Shown here: piece by piece, positions 52,560 to 63,338 of the stretch
How positions within the stretch are numbered: the stretch's first letter is position 1
Layout of the letters: the number at the start of each line of letters is the position of its first letter
Origin: Trema orientale
Lineage: Eukaryota > Streptophyta > Magnoliopsida > Rosales > Cannabaceae
DNA: 64,000 nucleotides
Assembly: GCA_002914845.1 (NCBI GenBank)
Contig: JXTC01000070.1
Span: forward strand, 889,349-953,348
Direction of reading: 5' to 3'
Notes under the pieces: generated by a model
Seen by the model: the letters and a program-made list of their open reading frames with translations, nothing else
Database searches by the model: none
What the model was told of the DNA's origin: nothing
Program-made: the position numbers and the translations under genes

Positions 52560-52985
52560 AAATCGTGTTTGACTAGGGGCGTATGGCTCTCAAGACACGT
52601 ATGTCCGAAAGGATAGGCTCGACGGAGAACATGGCGTCTGGAATTCTTCGTCGGATAATAGCCAATCCATCCGCAAGGACTCCCGCACCCTTCTATCGCT
52701 TGGTTAGTTGGGGGCATAGCTCTCTAGGGTACGTATGCCCGAAAGGATCGGCTCACTAGAAGAGTCAAGCGTCCGGTATTCTTCGTCGGCATTAGCTAAC
52801 TCACTAGTAAGGAATTTGCACCCTGCCACAAATATAGTGAGGGGGCGTATGGCTCTCAGGACACGTATGTTCGAGAGGATCGGCTCGCGAATGGACCAAG
52901 TGTCCGGAATTCTACATCAGAATAAACTAATCCACCCATAAGGAAGACTACACCCTACTAGGCTTAGTGAGGGGGCTTTAAATCA
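52560..52985 (-). repeat. Tandem array, three units of about 135 bp, inside the LARD
   Basis: Units start near 52572, 52708 and 52840 at a GGGGGC(G/A)TA(T/G)(G/A)GCTCTC motif. Each carries ACGTATG(T/C)CCGA(A/G)AGGAT, GGCTC and a TCCGG(A/T)ATTCT(T/A)C segment. A fourth start (GAGGGGGC) near 52970 is truncated. The array is more GC-rich than its surroundings. Confidence 0.8.
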
Positions 52986-53289
52986 TAGGCTCAAGTATTG
53001 ATTTTCAAGCACATAAAATGCATACATAATTCATGTTTATAATTAACTGACTTATTCTCATAAATCAAACAGGTAAATGGATTATATGTAATAAATTCAT
53101 GAGCAATAATTGAATGGAGATGAAACTTTCATTGTATAAAAATCTTTTAAGGTGTAAGAATAAAGCCATACCTGTTACTCTTCATCTATACTTTGATATA
53201 AAGATTTATCTAGGAATAAACAACAAAATAAAAATATACGAGGACATTAAATATATTGATATCAATAAAATCAAACATATCAATTACTC

Positions 53290-54240
53290 GAGCAATTCAA
53301 ATCAGTGAAACAATCTAGGTAATCTTTTAAATAATTCAATGAATTTAAACTCATCAAACAATTCAAATCAAACTATCCAATTCAATTACACTCATCCTCA
53401 AATCAACCATGCACAAATAATCAATTCAACTACCAATAAAATCAATCATTCTAGACAATCCAAATTAATAAATCCAAACAAGTTGTCATAAAGTAAATCA
53501 TTCCAATCAAAAAGTCAGTTCAAGCTAAATAGTCTACATAATTCAAGGCGCTGATCAAACACCAAATAAAGTCAATCTAACCAAACAATTCACTCAATTC
53601 AAGTTAATCAACACTAAACAGATCATTCCAATCAATCCAAAGCCAATTAAATATCAATCAATTCAATTTAATCAATCATCACATTTCAGACAATCAAATC
53701 CAAATAAGCAAACACAAAGGAAATCGTTCCAATTAAAAATCAATTCAAGCCAAATAATCCAAATAATTAAAGCCAATCAAACACCAAACAAAGTCAATCT
53801 AGCCAAACAAATCAAGTAAAATACAAAATAGAACAATCCAATCAAAAGGTTTCACACTCCAAACAATTTCAAACAATTCAACCAATCATTTATTCAAATT
53901 AATCAATCGGGATACTAAGAAAAATTGAGTCAAATATTGTAAGCCAACAAACCATGCAAACAAAATAATCCAAATCAAGCACAAAACAAAACAATCCAAC
54001 CAAAAGATTTTATACTCCAAATAATTTCAAACGCTCCAACTAATCAGTCGAATCAATCAAGATAATTAAAATAGAATTAAATATTTTACCACACCCAAAT
54101 AATTCAAACAAAACAATTTAATCAAAGCAAACTAATCCAATATATCAATCATGTTGATCCATCAAACTAGTTATTTTAAGCACATAATGTAGACCCTTGA
54201 ATCAAACAATTGTAACATGCAACCCAAATTTATTTGATCA
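53290..54240. repeat. Low-complexity CAATCAA-rich tract in the LARD
   Basis: Nearly 1 kb built from degenerate AATCAATC/CAATTCAA/AAACAATCC words with almost no G. It looks like a decayed short tandem repeat and has no coding potential. Confidence 0.75.
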
Positions 54241-55540
54241 AATAACTATTATCATTAGAGTACTTATCTCCTTGAGAGTTATGACTAAACTCTAGGAAGT
54301 TGATATCTAATTGAAACTAGAGATGCTTCCTGCAACATGAACAACTTTTGTTGTAATTTTTCAAAAAATTTAGAAATCTTGTTATCTTTCTTTATTCTTT
54401 CATTGTCACACTGCTAGTCCCCCACTCCTTAGTACGAGTTTACTCGGACTAGAGGAGTAAAGAATAGTATTAGATATACAAGATCTTGTACTTTTATTCC
54501 TCGTAACTATAGTGCAATTTTCCTGTTCACTGTTTTCTTTCAAGATTCTATGCTACATGGACAAAGAACATATGACATAAATTATAAAGCTCCATAATCA
54601 TAGGTAAAGATAATTAATGTCATAACACAATGAAGAATGTTTAAGCCTAAATAGCAAACACGAGAGGAAATTTAAGAAGGAAAATGCAACCAAAACAACA
54701 AAGAGTCCTAAATGTAATAATTACGTAAGATTAACAATAAACCTAAATTACTTAATAAGGAGATTTAATTTCAAAATCACAATTATATAAGAACAAATTT
54801 ATATGAAAAATATTCCTAAAGTGTGAAAACGGTACTTGCGATAACAAGTTCCTAAAATCCTATCATTTCCTCAATAAAAAAACCTTTTTTTATCTGATTA
54901 AAGGAAATTAATTAGAACCTATACTAGATATAGATATAAAAAAGAATAGAACTGAATTAAAAATAATTTATTAATTAGATTACTCACAATATTGACAATA
55001 ATCACACTACGACATTATTAACATACGGATATTAACATACGTGTACGCTAAGACATTATCAAATAAATGTTTATACACAACTTATAAGAACAATTTTTAT
55101 TTAAAAGAAGAATCTAGATGAGTACAAAATCATAAAAGACATATTAAGTTTCAAACATTTGTTTCCTTTTTCTGGGGATATAAACTTTCTTTTTAAAATC
55201 ACTTTTATATGAGTTTTCATAGAAAACATATTAGTACTAAAGCAAGTCACGTATACATATTTATATACATATAATATATATTAAGAAAAACAAATTCTAA
55301 TACACTAATAAATACACGGATTTCTAATCAAATAAGATACTAAAAATATATATGAATGAAATAAATACGTGAATAACTATTTAATAAGGAAAATAGTTAT
55401 AAATTAATAAAACATACAAACATGACTTCCCAATCGCACAAACTTATGCACATTTAACACATGAATTTAACAATATTACTAATACTTATAATAATTAACA
55501 ATTAGGTCATCGTACATTAAAACAAATCAATTAAAGCTTT

Positions 55541-57691
55541 TGTTGGTGTTTTTGCCCTAAGAGCAAAATGTAAACAATGATTTGCTAATAAATAAATATA
55601 CTTGATTTTGTTTTATTTGCTTGTATATATTATTTATGATAATATATATAAATATCATGAAAATTCCGTGATTATAAATGTAACCTTAAACTTAGTATGT
55701 ATAAAAGTTATACATACAAGAGGATTAAGTTTGAGGGATATAATCTAAAATTAGTCCGTAATTAATTATTAAAGTNTCTCAATTTATACCGGACCAAATC
55801 CTTATATGTTGGAGACATGAGACTATAGATAGCTGGGAATATTAATTAACAATATGGAATCCATTCCTTCCAAACGGAAGATAGAAAAATGATTCCCTTG
55901 AGTAATGATTTGGTACTTGAACGATAGAGCGCTCAATTTGTGATTTGATCATGAATTTGTTGTTCATTAGAAAATTATGAGAACTCAAGGATAAAGAAGT
56001 AAATAGAGAGGATAACGGATGACAAGCCAAACTCTATTTATGAATTATTTATGGAGGATTATCCTGTATGTAATGATCAAATGGACAAACATTATGATTG
56101 CTTTGAGTAATATATACTGTAACTTTTAAGAGTGCAGTTCCAGTTTTTTAGTGGAATAACACTGGAACTAATAAATTCGATAACTTAGTTAAAGAGTTTA
56201 ATTAATTATCAAATTTATTGGAGCTTGAAATTACAAGTCTAAGGTTCCCGAACCACTTCTATTAGCACTGAATTGAACATATTACATAGTCACTTTCTTG
56301 TATTAATAATTAATTTAGAATTATTGAATTCTAATTAATTATGTCACACCAAAGTTAATGTTACACATTTAATTATTTTATGTGTCACATTAAAATAAAT
56401 AATAAATATTATTATTTTTGTCTATTTAATTTTATTGCTATTTTAAATAATAAGATTATTTAAAAATGTAACAAACAGTGTGCATAACTACACTGTAGTA
56501 GGCGTGTAACACAGAGATATTTTCTCTGTGTTACACACATACAAGCATAAAAATAATGAGATTATTTTATGTTTAATTTTATTTGGGAAATTATGATTTA
56601 CCAAATATATTAATTCCATTATTTTATAATTTGATTATTTGAATTGTTTGGATAAAACAAAATAAGAAATTTTTTTTTGAACATTAACTTGTGCAAGACA
56701 AGTTTACACGTTACCATGGAAAAGTAATTAAGGAATTTTTTTCCTTCAAACGTGTAAGAGGGTGTATTTAAATTGTTTTATTTTGTTTCCAAATTAAAAA
56801 TATATGGAATTAATTATATAATTAAATAGATAGATAGAGAGGTATTTCACATTAATAGGAAACTAATTTACACATTAAAATTAGAGCATTGAGCATGTAA
56901 ATCCTTTCCTGGGTGGAAGAAATTTTAATTTCCTATTTGAGTGGAATATGTTGTCATTTACATGATTTTAAATTGTTTAAAATCTAATTGGAAACTATTC
57001 TACACATTAAAAAGACAGAGAAAAGTTCTCTCACTCTTTTTTGTCGTACATTAATAATTTCTTTAATAGGATAAAATTGTTTTTCCTATTTAAAGTGATA
57101 TGGCATTAATATTATATTAATGTACCAATTTATCAATTAGGAAAAGAGTTTCATGCGTGTAAATGATAAGGAAAAGAAGGAAATTTTTTGATTGAGCATT
57201 ACACGTTAAAAACAAAATGAGAGACTTAATTTTGTAAGTCTTGAACGTAAAAAAAAAAAATAATAATAATAATAATAATAATTTTGAGCAGAGAGAAAAA
57301 ATTTTAACTTGTAGAATTGGTCTCAATTTTTCTCTAGTTTTTCATCTTCTTGCTATCTCATGTGTTGAGACATATAGCAAGAATTTTCAAAAAAAAGGAT
57401 GTGTGACAAAAACAATAAGATTGTGACTATTAGGAGCCCACTCTCCAGTTCATTGGTGTCGAGGCTTGGTGAGGAAGATCGTGGTATCATAGCCAAGAAA
57501 GAGATACAACCTCATCATCAGGAAATGAAGAAAACTACAAGAAAAGTTTGTTCTTACTTTTCTTTGTAATAATTTTTATTCAATGTATTAAAACAACAAA
57601 ACCATATTGATTCTATAACTCTGATATGCGTGTAAAAATTTTGATTATTACACCCACCATCTTCCGCTGCACCATGTGATGGTTTCCAACA
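55541..57691 (+). mobile_element. Nested solo LTR (about 2.15 kb) inside the LARD
   Basis: It begins TGTTGGTGTT and ends TTTCCAACA, a perfect 6-bp inverted terminus (TGTTGG/CCAACA). The flanks GCTTT (55536-55540) and ACTTT (57692-57696) match at 4 of 5 bases as a decayed target duplication. The end sequence CTTCCGCTGCACCATGTGAT resembles a plant Ty1/Copia LTR family I know only by pattern. No coding region is present. The base at 55776 is N. Confidence 0.65.
56504..56536. other. Perfect 14-bp hairpin
   Basis: Left arm GTGTAACACAGAGA, loop TATTT, right arm TCTCTGTGTTACAC, within the nested LTR. Possibly an RNA structure near the R region; its function is unknown. Confidence 0.85.
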
Positions 57692-58296
57692 ACTTTAACT
57701 GTACATGATTATACAAACAAGAAAAATATTGATATCCGGTAACTATAACCCAAATAAAGTAGAGATAAGGATCAAAATAAATTTATTGAGTGATTATACC
57801 AGGTATATGTTTAATATAATATGCCAAGTAAATAGGGTGTGCAACAAGAAAAAATAAAAATAAATCAACAAAAAGGTTCCTACTACGTGTACACATCCAT
57901 ATGCAAGCATATAAGAATTTTCAAGTACATATTATTGTCGATCTTTTAATACAAGATACTTTTATATGATTTTAGATGTTAAAGAACACGAAATTGATTG
58001 AACGTTTACGGGGTTATAGAAAAAGAAAGGGTTTCAAGCTGTAGGTCACAACAATCAACAATATTCCTTCACATGAATATACGAGATTTACGTGAGAGTT
58101 CGTCTTGATACTGGTGCAGCAATGCTGTGCAGCTAAATTGTGTATGAACACCGTAGGGGAACGTTTTTGCAAAATTGCATTAGACAAATAAATTAAATAT
58201 ATTAAACCTGAAAATTGCTAACAGAAAATTGGAATAAAATTACCGATAATATGTGGACAGACAATTGATTAAAAAAATATAAAACAAGTGATCAAG

Positions 58297-58313
58297 CCCC
58301 ACGGTGGGCACCA
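58297..58313 (-). other. Primer-binding site of the 7-kb element
   Basis: The minus-strand TGGTGCCCACCGTGGGG lies three bases inside the right LTR, the place where reverse transcription is primed by a tRNA 3' end. The tRNA species was not identified. Confidence 0.7.
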
Positions 58314-58316
58314 AAT

Positions 58317-58837
58317 TGTAGATGCCAAATTCTATAATTGAATTTATAGAGGGTCCATGACCACTTGTAATTCTGCATCCAGAAAAAATAGTTTAGGTTA
58401 ACAAAAATAGTTTAGGTTAATTTTTGGGTTGTGCTCTTGAGAGCTGCCTACATACCTTTGCAGGGATCAAACCCTAATGTAGTTCTGATTTCCTACAAAA
58501 GAGTGAAAAATCAGTAGAGGTCGTGTATAGAGAGAATTGGCTAGAAAAAAAGGAGATGAAGATGCAGAATGATGAAGAAGACTGCTTATTTATAGGCAAA
58601 TAAGAGATATTTAATAAATAAGAAACTCTATTAATTTGATAATTAATAATTATCTTTTGGGTAACCTAGTCATATTAGGATACTTACCAGATAATGCCTG
58701 ATTTGAAATATGATTATCAGATATTCAAAAATAACAATCATCTCTTTTTTGAAAATAGGGGACCTATAAAAATACAAATACCTTTTATAAGCCCCATATA
58801 GGCCATAAAATGAGTCATACGAATTTTATCCTCAACA
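58317..58837 (-). repeat. Right LTR of the 7-kb element (5' LTR)
   Basis: 521 bp. Relative to the left LTR it carries an extra AATAGTTTAGGTTAACAAA-type duplication near 58390-58420 and scattered substitutions. Confidence 0.92.
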
Positions 58838-58842
58838 ATTAC

Positions 58843-59139
58843 TAAATAGACTTTAAACAAACTTCGTTGGCAGCAACTCGAATTTATTGAGTTACTAGAG
58901 CACTATAGTATGAAGTATTATGGCAAAAGTGCATAAATCATCTACTTCTATGTATTGATTGAGCAAATTAATTCTATGATTATTAAGAAACAGAGTGGTT
59001 AATTCTTATCAATGTTTTTTGGTTGTGGTATTAAAGGAAAGAAGGGTAGACAAACACTCTCTACTGCTATTGCTTATGTCGATTCGTGCGAATGCGATAT
59101 TGAACAGAAGATAAGATTGAATCAGGCTTTGATGAACGA
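58843..59139. other. Intergenic, no gene recognised
   Basis: The flank beyond the LARD target site. No coding continuation of the 51625 ORF is evident. Confidence 0.4.
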
Positions 59140-59533
59140 TCTTGTTTGGTAGAGGGGATTTTGGAGGAATGGAGAGGAGTAGAGAGAGAGAGATGAATGG
59201 AGAGTTACAATCTTGTATTTGATAGAAGGGAGAGAAGGAGGGAGAGGAGAAGTGGAGGGAGAGGGTCTCCCTCCAAGCCCACAAAAATTTATCTTTCCAA
59301 ATTGGAAGGATTAGAGAAAATTGAAAAGAAAAAAATATGAATTGATAAATTTACCCATCAAGTCGATTAATTTTAAAAAGATAAAATAGATAATATAGTA
59401 ATTTTACAAATAAATATTCCCTATTTTTCCTACTCTAAATCCTTTCTATCAAACAATTTAAGGATTACTACTCTCCTCTCCCTCCTTCATATTCCCTTTC
59501 CTACTCTGCTTCCCTCTTACCAAACATAGCCTA
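59140..59533. mobile_element. GTTTGGTA-type foldback MITE (about 390 bp)
   Basis: The left side CTTGTTTGGTAGAGGGGATT then TTGGAGGAATGGAGAGGAG is the approximate inverse of the right side (reverse complement GGCTATGTTTGGTAAGAGGG then AAGCAGAGTAGGAAAGGG). Purine-rich and pyrimidine-rich halves result. TAA follows the right end; the left junction is decayed. A lone related left end occurs near 61610-61670. Confidence 0.6.
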
Positions 59534-59708
59534 AGATTGGAGGTTTTATCTCTGTCCACCCTACTCCTGATGTCAATTTGAAACGTGAATTACCCTTTCA
59601 CAATCTAACAATACTAAACATCTTCCATCTATCACTAATTCTTTTGTGGTTTGCATTATATAACTAATTCGTTTATATTATTTTTTTATTTTTTATTTTT
59701 TTTTGCAG

Positions 59709-60860
59709 TTTCTGAATTCTTAAACAATGTTCCTGACAAGATATTGTTGGAAGTATTTCTTCAACTTCGTAACGGTGGATCCGCCGTGCACTGTAGCTCC
59801 GTCTGCAAGCGTTGGTCTTCTATAATTTCTCAATTTACATTTATCCGGAACTTCACTCACATTCATGATCATCTTTGCCCGCAAATTTCTCATGGTTATT
59901 ATTCCTCACGACCATTTAGGCCCTTGTTTGCGAGATATGATCGATGTTTCAAAAAAGGTGTAAATGATGATGACCATTTATGCCTTGCAATGTGGTTACA
60001 CTAGCATCATATGATGACTTGGTGTTAGCAACAAGTCTGGAACAAACTGAACTGAAAGATCCTCCATAATATGGAGCAATTAAGAACTAAATATGCAACC
60101 CGTTAACCAAGCAGTGGCTTGAGCTCCCTGAGGTTAGCTCACTCCATAGTGCATCGGGGTATGGACTTGTTTGTGAGCCAACCAGTTGTAACAATCAAAT
60201 TGGATGTATCACCCAATGTCCGGTATAGAGTTGTGATTATTGGTCATGCACATTCGACCTCTTATATTCCTCAGTGTAAGATTAATGAGTTTGTTGCACA
60301 AGTCTTTTGTTCTGAAATTGGACAATGGAGTGAATTGGTCTTCTCCTATCCCAAATGCAAGAACGTTATTGAATGTCTTTGTGACTTGTCAAATCATGAC
60401 TTGTGTATTGCTATAAGCAATGGAGTTCTTTACTAGCTACAAAGGATTCGTATCATAGGCGTTGTTGCATTTGATTTGTTCAACGATATAGTCACAAGAT
60501 AATGTCGTCTCATTAACTTGTCTATCGAGTGCTTTGAAGCTACATTGGAGTTGACTAATCGAGGACAAGTGCGCATTGGACTAGTCAATGGGTAGTTGCG
60601 ACTGTCGCAGTTTTATAAGGCAGAAGCAGAGACGTACTTCGTTTTCAGACTGTGAGAATTGAAGAGTCATGACAATGAATCTTCATTATGGGTTCTTGTC
60701 TATAATCTCGAGCTGAATTTCTCAGAAACTAGGGTATTCGTGCTTTGTTTCATCCAAACAACAGCAATGTCATCTTTCTGTTATGTGGTAATGATGTTTG
60801 CCAGTATGAAATTTCTGAGAAAAAGTATGAAAAAGTAGGTGAACTTCTTGATGAAATGCT
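59709..60860 (+). pseudogene. Decayed F-box gene
   Basis: After a TTTTTGCAG acceptor-like site, the frame reads VSEFLNNVPDKILLEVFLQL, then SSVCKRWSSIISQFTFIRNF, a clear F-box (Skp1-binding) motif at about 59709-59850. It continues to a stop at 60001. Downstream the homology moves between frames with stops: ICNPLTKQWLELPE near 60090, a YGLVCEPTSCNNQ stretch near 60160, then VVIIGHAHSTSY and VFCSEIGQWSELVF near 60230-60340, the style of an F-box-associated C-terminal domain. At least two frameshifts and several stops rule out a full product. A short F-box-only peptide remains possible. An intact F-box gene of a different subtype lies about 1.3 kb downstream. Confidence 0.8.
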
Positions 60861-62040
60861 TCAGCCATAGAGATCCTTGTCTATCTTTACCCTTTTATAG
60901 CCTTTATGGCCTACTCCAATTCAAACACTTTCATCTAGTTAAAATTGGGAGGCATAACCATTTTAGTTTCTTTTCTACCTTTCTTGGGTTTCTTTTCCTA
61001 GTTATCGTTTTTCCTTGTTGGATTTGGGGGTGTGTTTGCCTACCTTTTATGTGTAAATGAAGGTAATCCATCCAGCAAATAGAAGTTCTTGATTGAATCT
61101 TATTTAAATAAGTCTCGATTTCCATAATATTAATTCTATACTTAGTAGCACCACATAATATATATGTCTTCAGTCTTAATTTTATTCTTTTAAGAGTTTC
61201 ACTATTTCAAGCATGTTTTCCCCTATATTTTTCACAGATTAGCAAGATGGTGCCTAAGTTTATTTTTTGATAATTAGATTGTTAAGTTTTAAGAACTTTG
61301 GCAATTAGTCCCTTTCATTATTGAGATTCCATGGTCCGATTTCCATGTCATTCAATCCTTTTTATAAAGTATATGACATGATCTTTTCTTTTTCCATTTG
61401 AAGTACAACAAAAATGCAGTAAGGCGCCAAGTTTAAGACATTTTAAATACGTGCCAGGGATTAGAAATTTAAACTATAGTCTTTATCAATTTAATTTTGC
61501 TTGTTTAGATTTACAGTTATTTAGATGACCATATGAAAATTAGTTTATTTTGTAGCGAGAATATTGTTTTTCTTTATTCGAAAATAACTTTGCCCCCTAA
61601 TCACTAAGGCTTTTTTTGGTAGAGAGATGAGTGGAATAATGGAGAAAGTTGGAGGGGGAGGAGTGGATCTTCTTTCTCAATTGCCTTTATTTGATTATTT
61701 GGGACTACAGATGAATGAGTGCACACTTTGACAATTAGATATATTTATTTTAATATTAGGACTTTCTTCGTTTTGATTAATTAGAGTTTGAGTGATTTTA
61801 AATTCTTAGCGTTATTGGCTTCCCAATTGTGTTTAATTTCCTTTTTCAATTGCTTATCTATATTTATACCCAAAAATAATATATATTCTGTCCATTATTC
61901 GGGAAAATAAACTAATGATGATATCTTGACCTATTTATTTCGATCTCTAAATTAAACTCCCTCTCTTGTCTCTCGTGTTTCTACCATTTTGGCAACCAAA
62001 TCATGTGAGTGGCATCTCGATCTAGGGTTGTTTGTTTGTT
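60861..62040. other. Intergenic with a partial MITE end
   Basis: AT-rich. At about 61610-61680 a GGCTTTTTTTGGTAGAGAGA, then ATGAGTGGAATAATGG segment, resembles one end of the 59140-59533 MITE without a partner. The final 100 bases should include the promoter/leader of the F-box gene. Confidence 0.45.
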
Positions 62041-62177
62041 TATTTTAATATATGATTTACTCAAAATCTCTAATTAATCGCCTTTTTTATGGTTTGATCA
62101 GTCTGAATATTGTTTCATCATCAGCTTTTCTCTATTGCTGCAACGTACGCACGGTGATTGTGTTAGGATTCTCAACA

Positions 62178-63338
62178 ATGGAACTACTACATGAGGAAGG
62201 CACTACGCATTCCTTACCGGAAGATCTCATCGTACGAATTATGTCGAAATTGCCTGTAAAGTCTCTTATCAGGTTTAAGTGCGTTTCGAAACGATGGCAT
62301 ACTATCATAACCACCGATTCTCATCTAACCACCACCCACCTTGATCGCTCCAAATCCAACAAACTTTGTATCGTGTCTGGGAATGAATGTTTATCAACTT
62401 TTCCTGTCCGTAAGTACGTGGATAGAATGTTGTTGCTTCGAGATGAATCAACGGTTGAAGATGTAGATATTGTTCTTTTTCATCACAGTTTTGAATATGA
62501 AATAGTGGGATCTTGTAATGGTTTAGTCTGCGTGGCCTTGGTAATCATAAATCGGACTTGGATTGTGGACACGGTGTTATGGAATCCAGCAACCAAAGGC
62601 TGGAGGTATCTTACAGAGCCCACCTCCTCAGAATCTCAAAGAAGAGATTCTAATCTCTTGTCATTCGGATACGACCATGACCACAATGACTATAAATTGG
62701 TTAGGGTGGAACTAAACAATGCCGAGGAAAGAAGAATGGCTCGAGTCCATGTATTCAGCCGAAGTAGGGATTCTTGGAGACAAGTAACGAGTAGAGACCT
62801 CCCAGATAGAAAAGTAGCAGGGGAGATGGGCATTATTGTGAATGGAGTCATGTACTTGATGGGTTATGAGAATAATAGTAGTGGTGGTAATATTGGTAAT
62901 TATACCATCTTGACGTTCAATTTGTGTGATGAGAAATTTGGTCATGACATACGGCCACCAATTAAGAACAACTCAATGTTTAGCTTTTCTAAATGGAAAG
63001 ACTGCCTTGCCCTGATGGAGGTGGAGACCCACAGCTATAGTTTTTGGGTAAAGGGAGACGGCTCTTCTGGTACTGAAAAACACACTTGGACAGGACTTTT
63101 GAAAGTCAAGTTGGCCACTCCTGCTGCTGATTATTACTTTGCGGGCGTCTGGAAGAATGGATTTCTTTTCGCAAAATATCTTAAAGAAGGAGCGTTTGAT
63201 TCACTAGATTCTGGAGAGCTGATATCAATTGACCCCCTCAGCCACAACCAAACCACGCTTAAGAAAATTGGAAAAAAAGTGAGGTTCTCTGACCCTGCTT
63301 TTGAATATGTGGAAAGTCTGCTTTCAGTGTATTCCTAG
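62178..63338 (+). CDS. F-box protein with FBA-type C-terminal domain
   Basis: A single-exon gene of 386 residues. The F-box lies at about 11-50 (HSLPEDLIVRIMSKLPVKSL, then IRFKCVSKRWHTIIT), with the usual LPxDLxxxILxxLPVKSLxRFKCVSKxW pattern. It should bind Skp1 in an SCF ubiquitin ligase. The rest follows the F-box-associated interaction type: VGSCNGLVCVA, VLWNPATKGWRYL, LSFGYDHDHNDYKLVRV, ARVHVFSRSRDSWRQV, GVMYLMGY and a final ISIDPLSHNQTTLKKIG, which recognises the substrate. Several hundred such genes occur in plants, so the target cannot be named. The frame is open back to 62052 (42 more residues, hydrophobic); I chose 62178 because the F-box normally sits near the N terminus. Confidence 0.93.
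   Translation: MELLHEEGTTHSLPEDLIVRIMSKLPVKSLIRFKCVSKRWHTIITTDSHLTTTHLDRSKSNKLCIVSGNECLSTFPVRKYVDRMLLLRDESTVEDVDIVLFHHSFEYEIVGSCNGLVCVALVIINRTWIVDTVLWNPATKGWRYLTEPTSSESQRRDSNLLSFGYDHDHNDYKLVRVELNNAEERRMARVHVFSRSRDSWRQVTSRDLPDRKVAGEMGIIVNGVMYLMGYENNSSGGNIGNYTILTFNLCDEKFGHDIRPPIKNNSMFSFSKWKDCLALMEVETHSYSFWVKGDGSSGTEKHTWTGLLKVKLATPAADYYFAGVWKNGFLFAKYLKEGAFDSLDSGELISIDPLSHNQTTLKKIGKKVRFSDPAFEYVESLLSVYS

Larger units (their letters stand above)
51772..58837 (-). mobile_element. Non-coding LTR retrotransposon (LARD-like), 7066 bp
   Basis: Two LTRs (51772-52273 and 58317-58837) in direct orientation, TG...CA ends, and a perfect 5-bp target duplication ATTAC (51767-51771, 58838-58842). A primer-binding site, TGGTGCCCACCGTGGGG, on the minus strand directly after the right LTR (about 58297-58313), and a purine-rich GAATGAGGGGTTGAT on the minus strand next to the left LTR (52274-52288), fix the orientation as minus. 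The roughly 6-kb interior has no gag or pol frames, so it must have been mobilised in trans. It contains tandem repeats and a nested solo LTR. The LTRs differ at roughly 25 positions by eye plus one 18-19-bp duplication, so insertion is not recent. Confidence 0.9.

Noticed and set aside
57473-57490. TGGTATCATAGCC as a Copia primer-binding site marking an LTR end
   Set aside because: The base context before it (GATCG) is not an LTR CA end, and the TGTTGG...CCAACA termini place the whole segment within one LTR.
62052-62177. 42-residue N-terminal extension of the F-box protein
   Set aside because: Open frame only; the hydrophobic sequence has no family support, and the F-box usually lies close to the N terminus. 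It was left as an alternative start.
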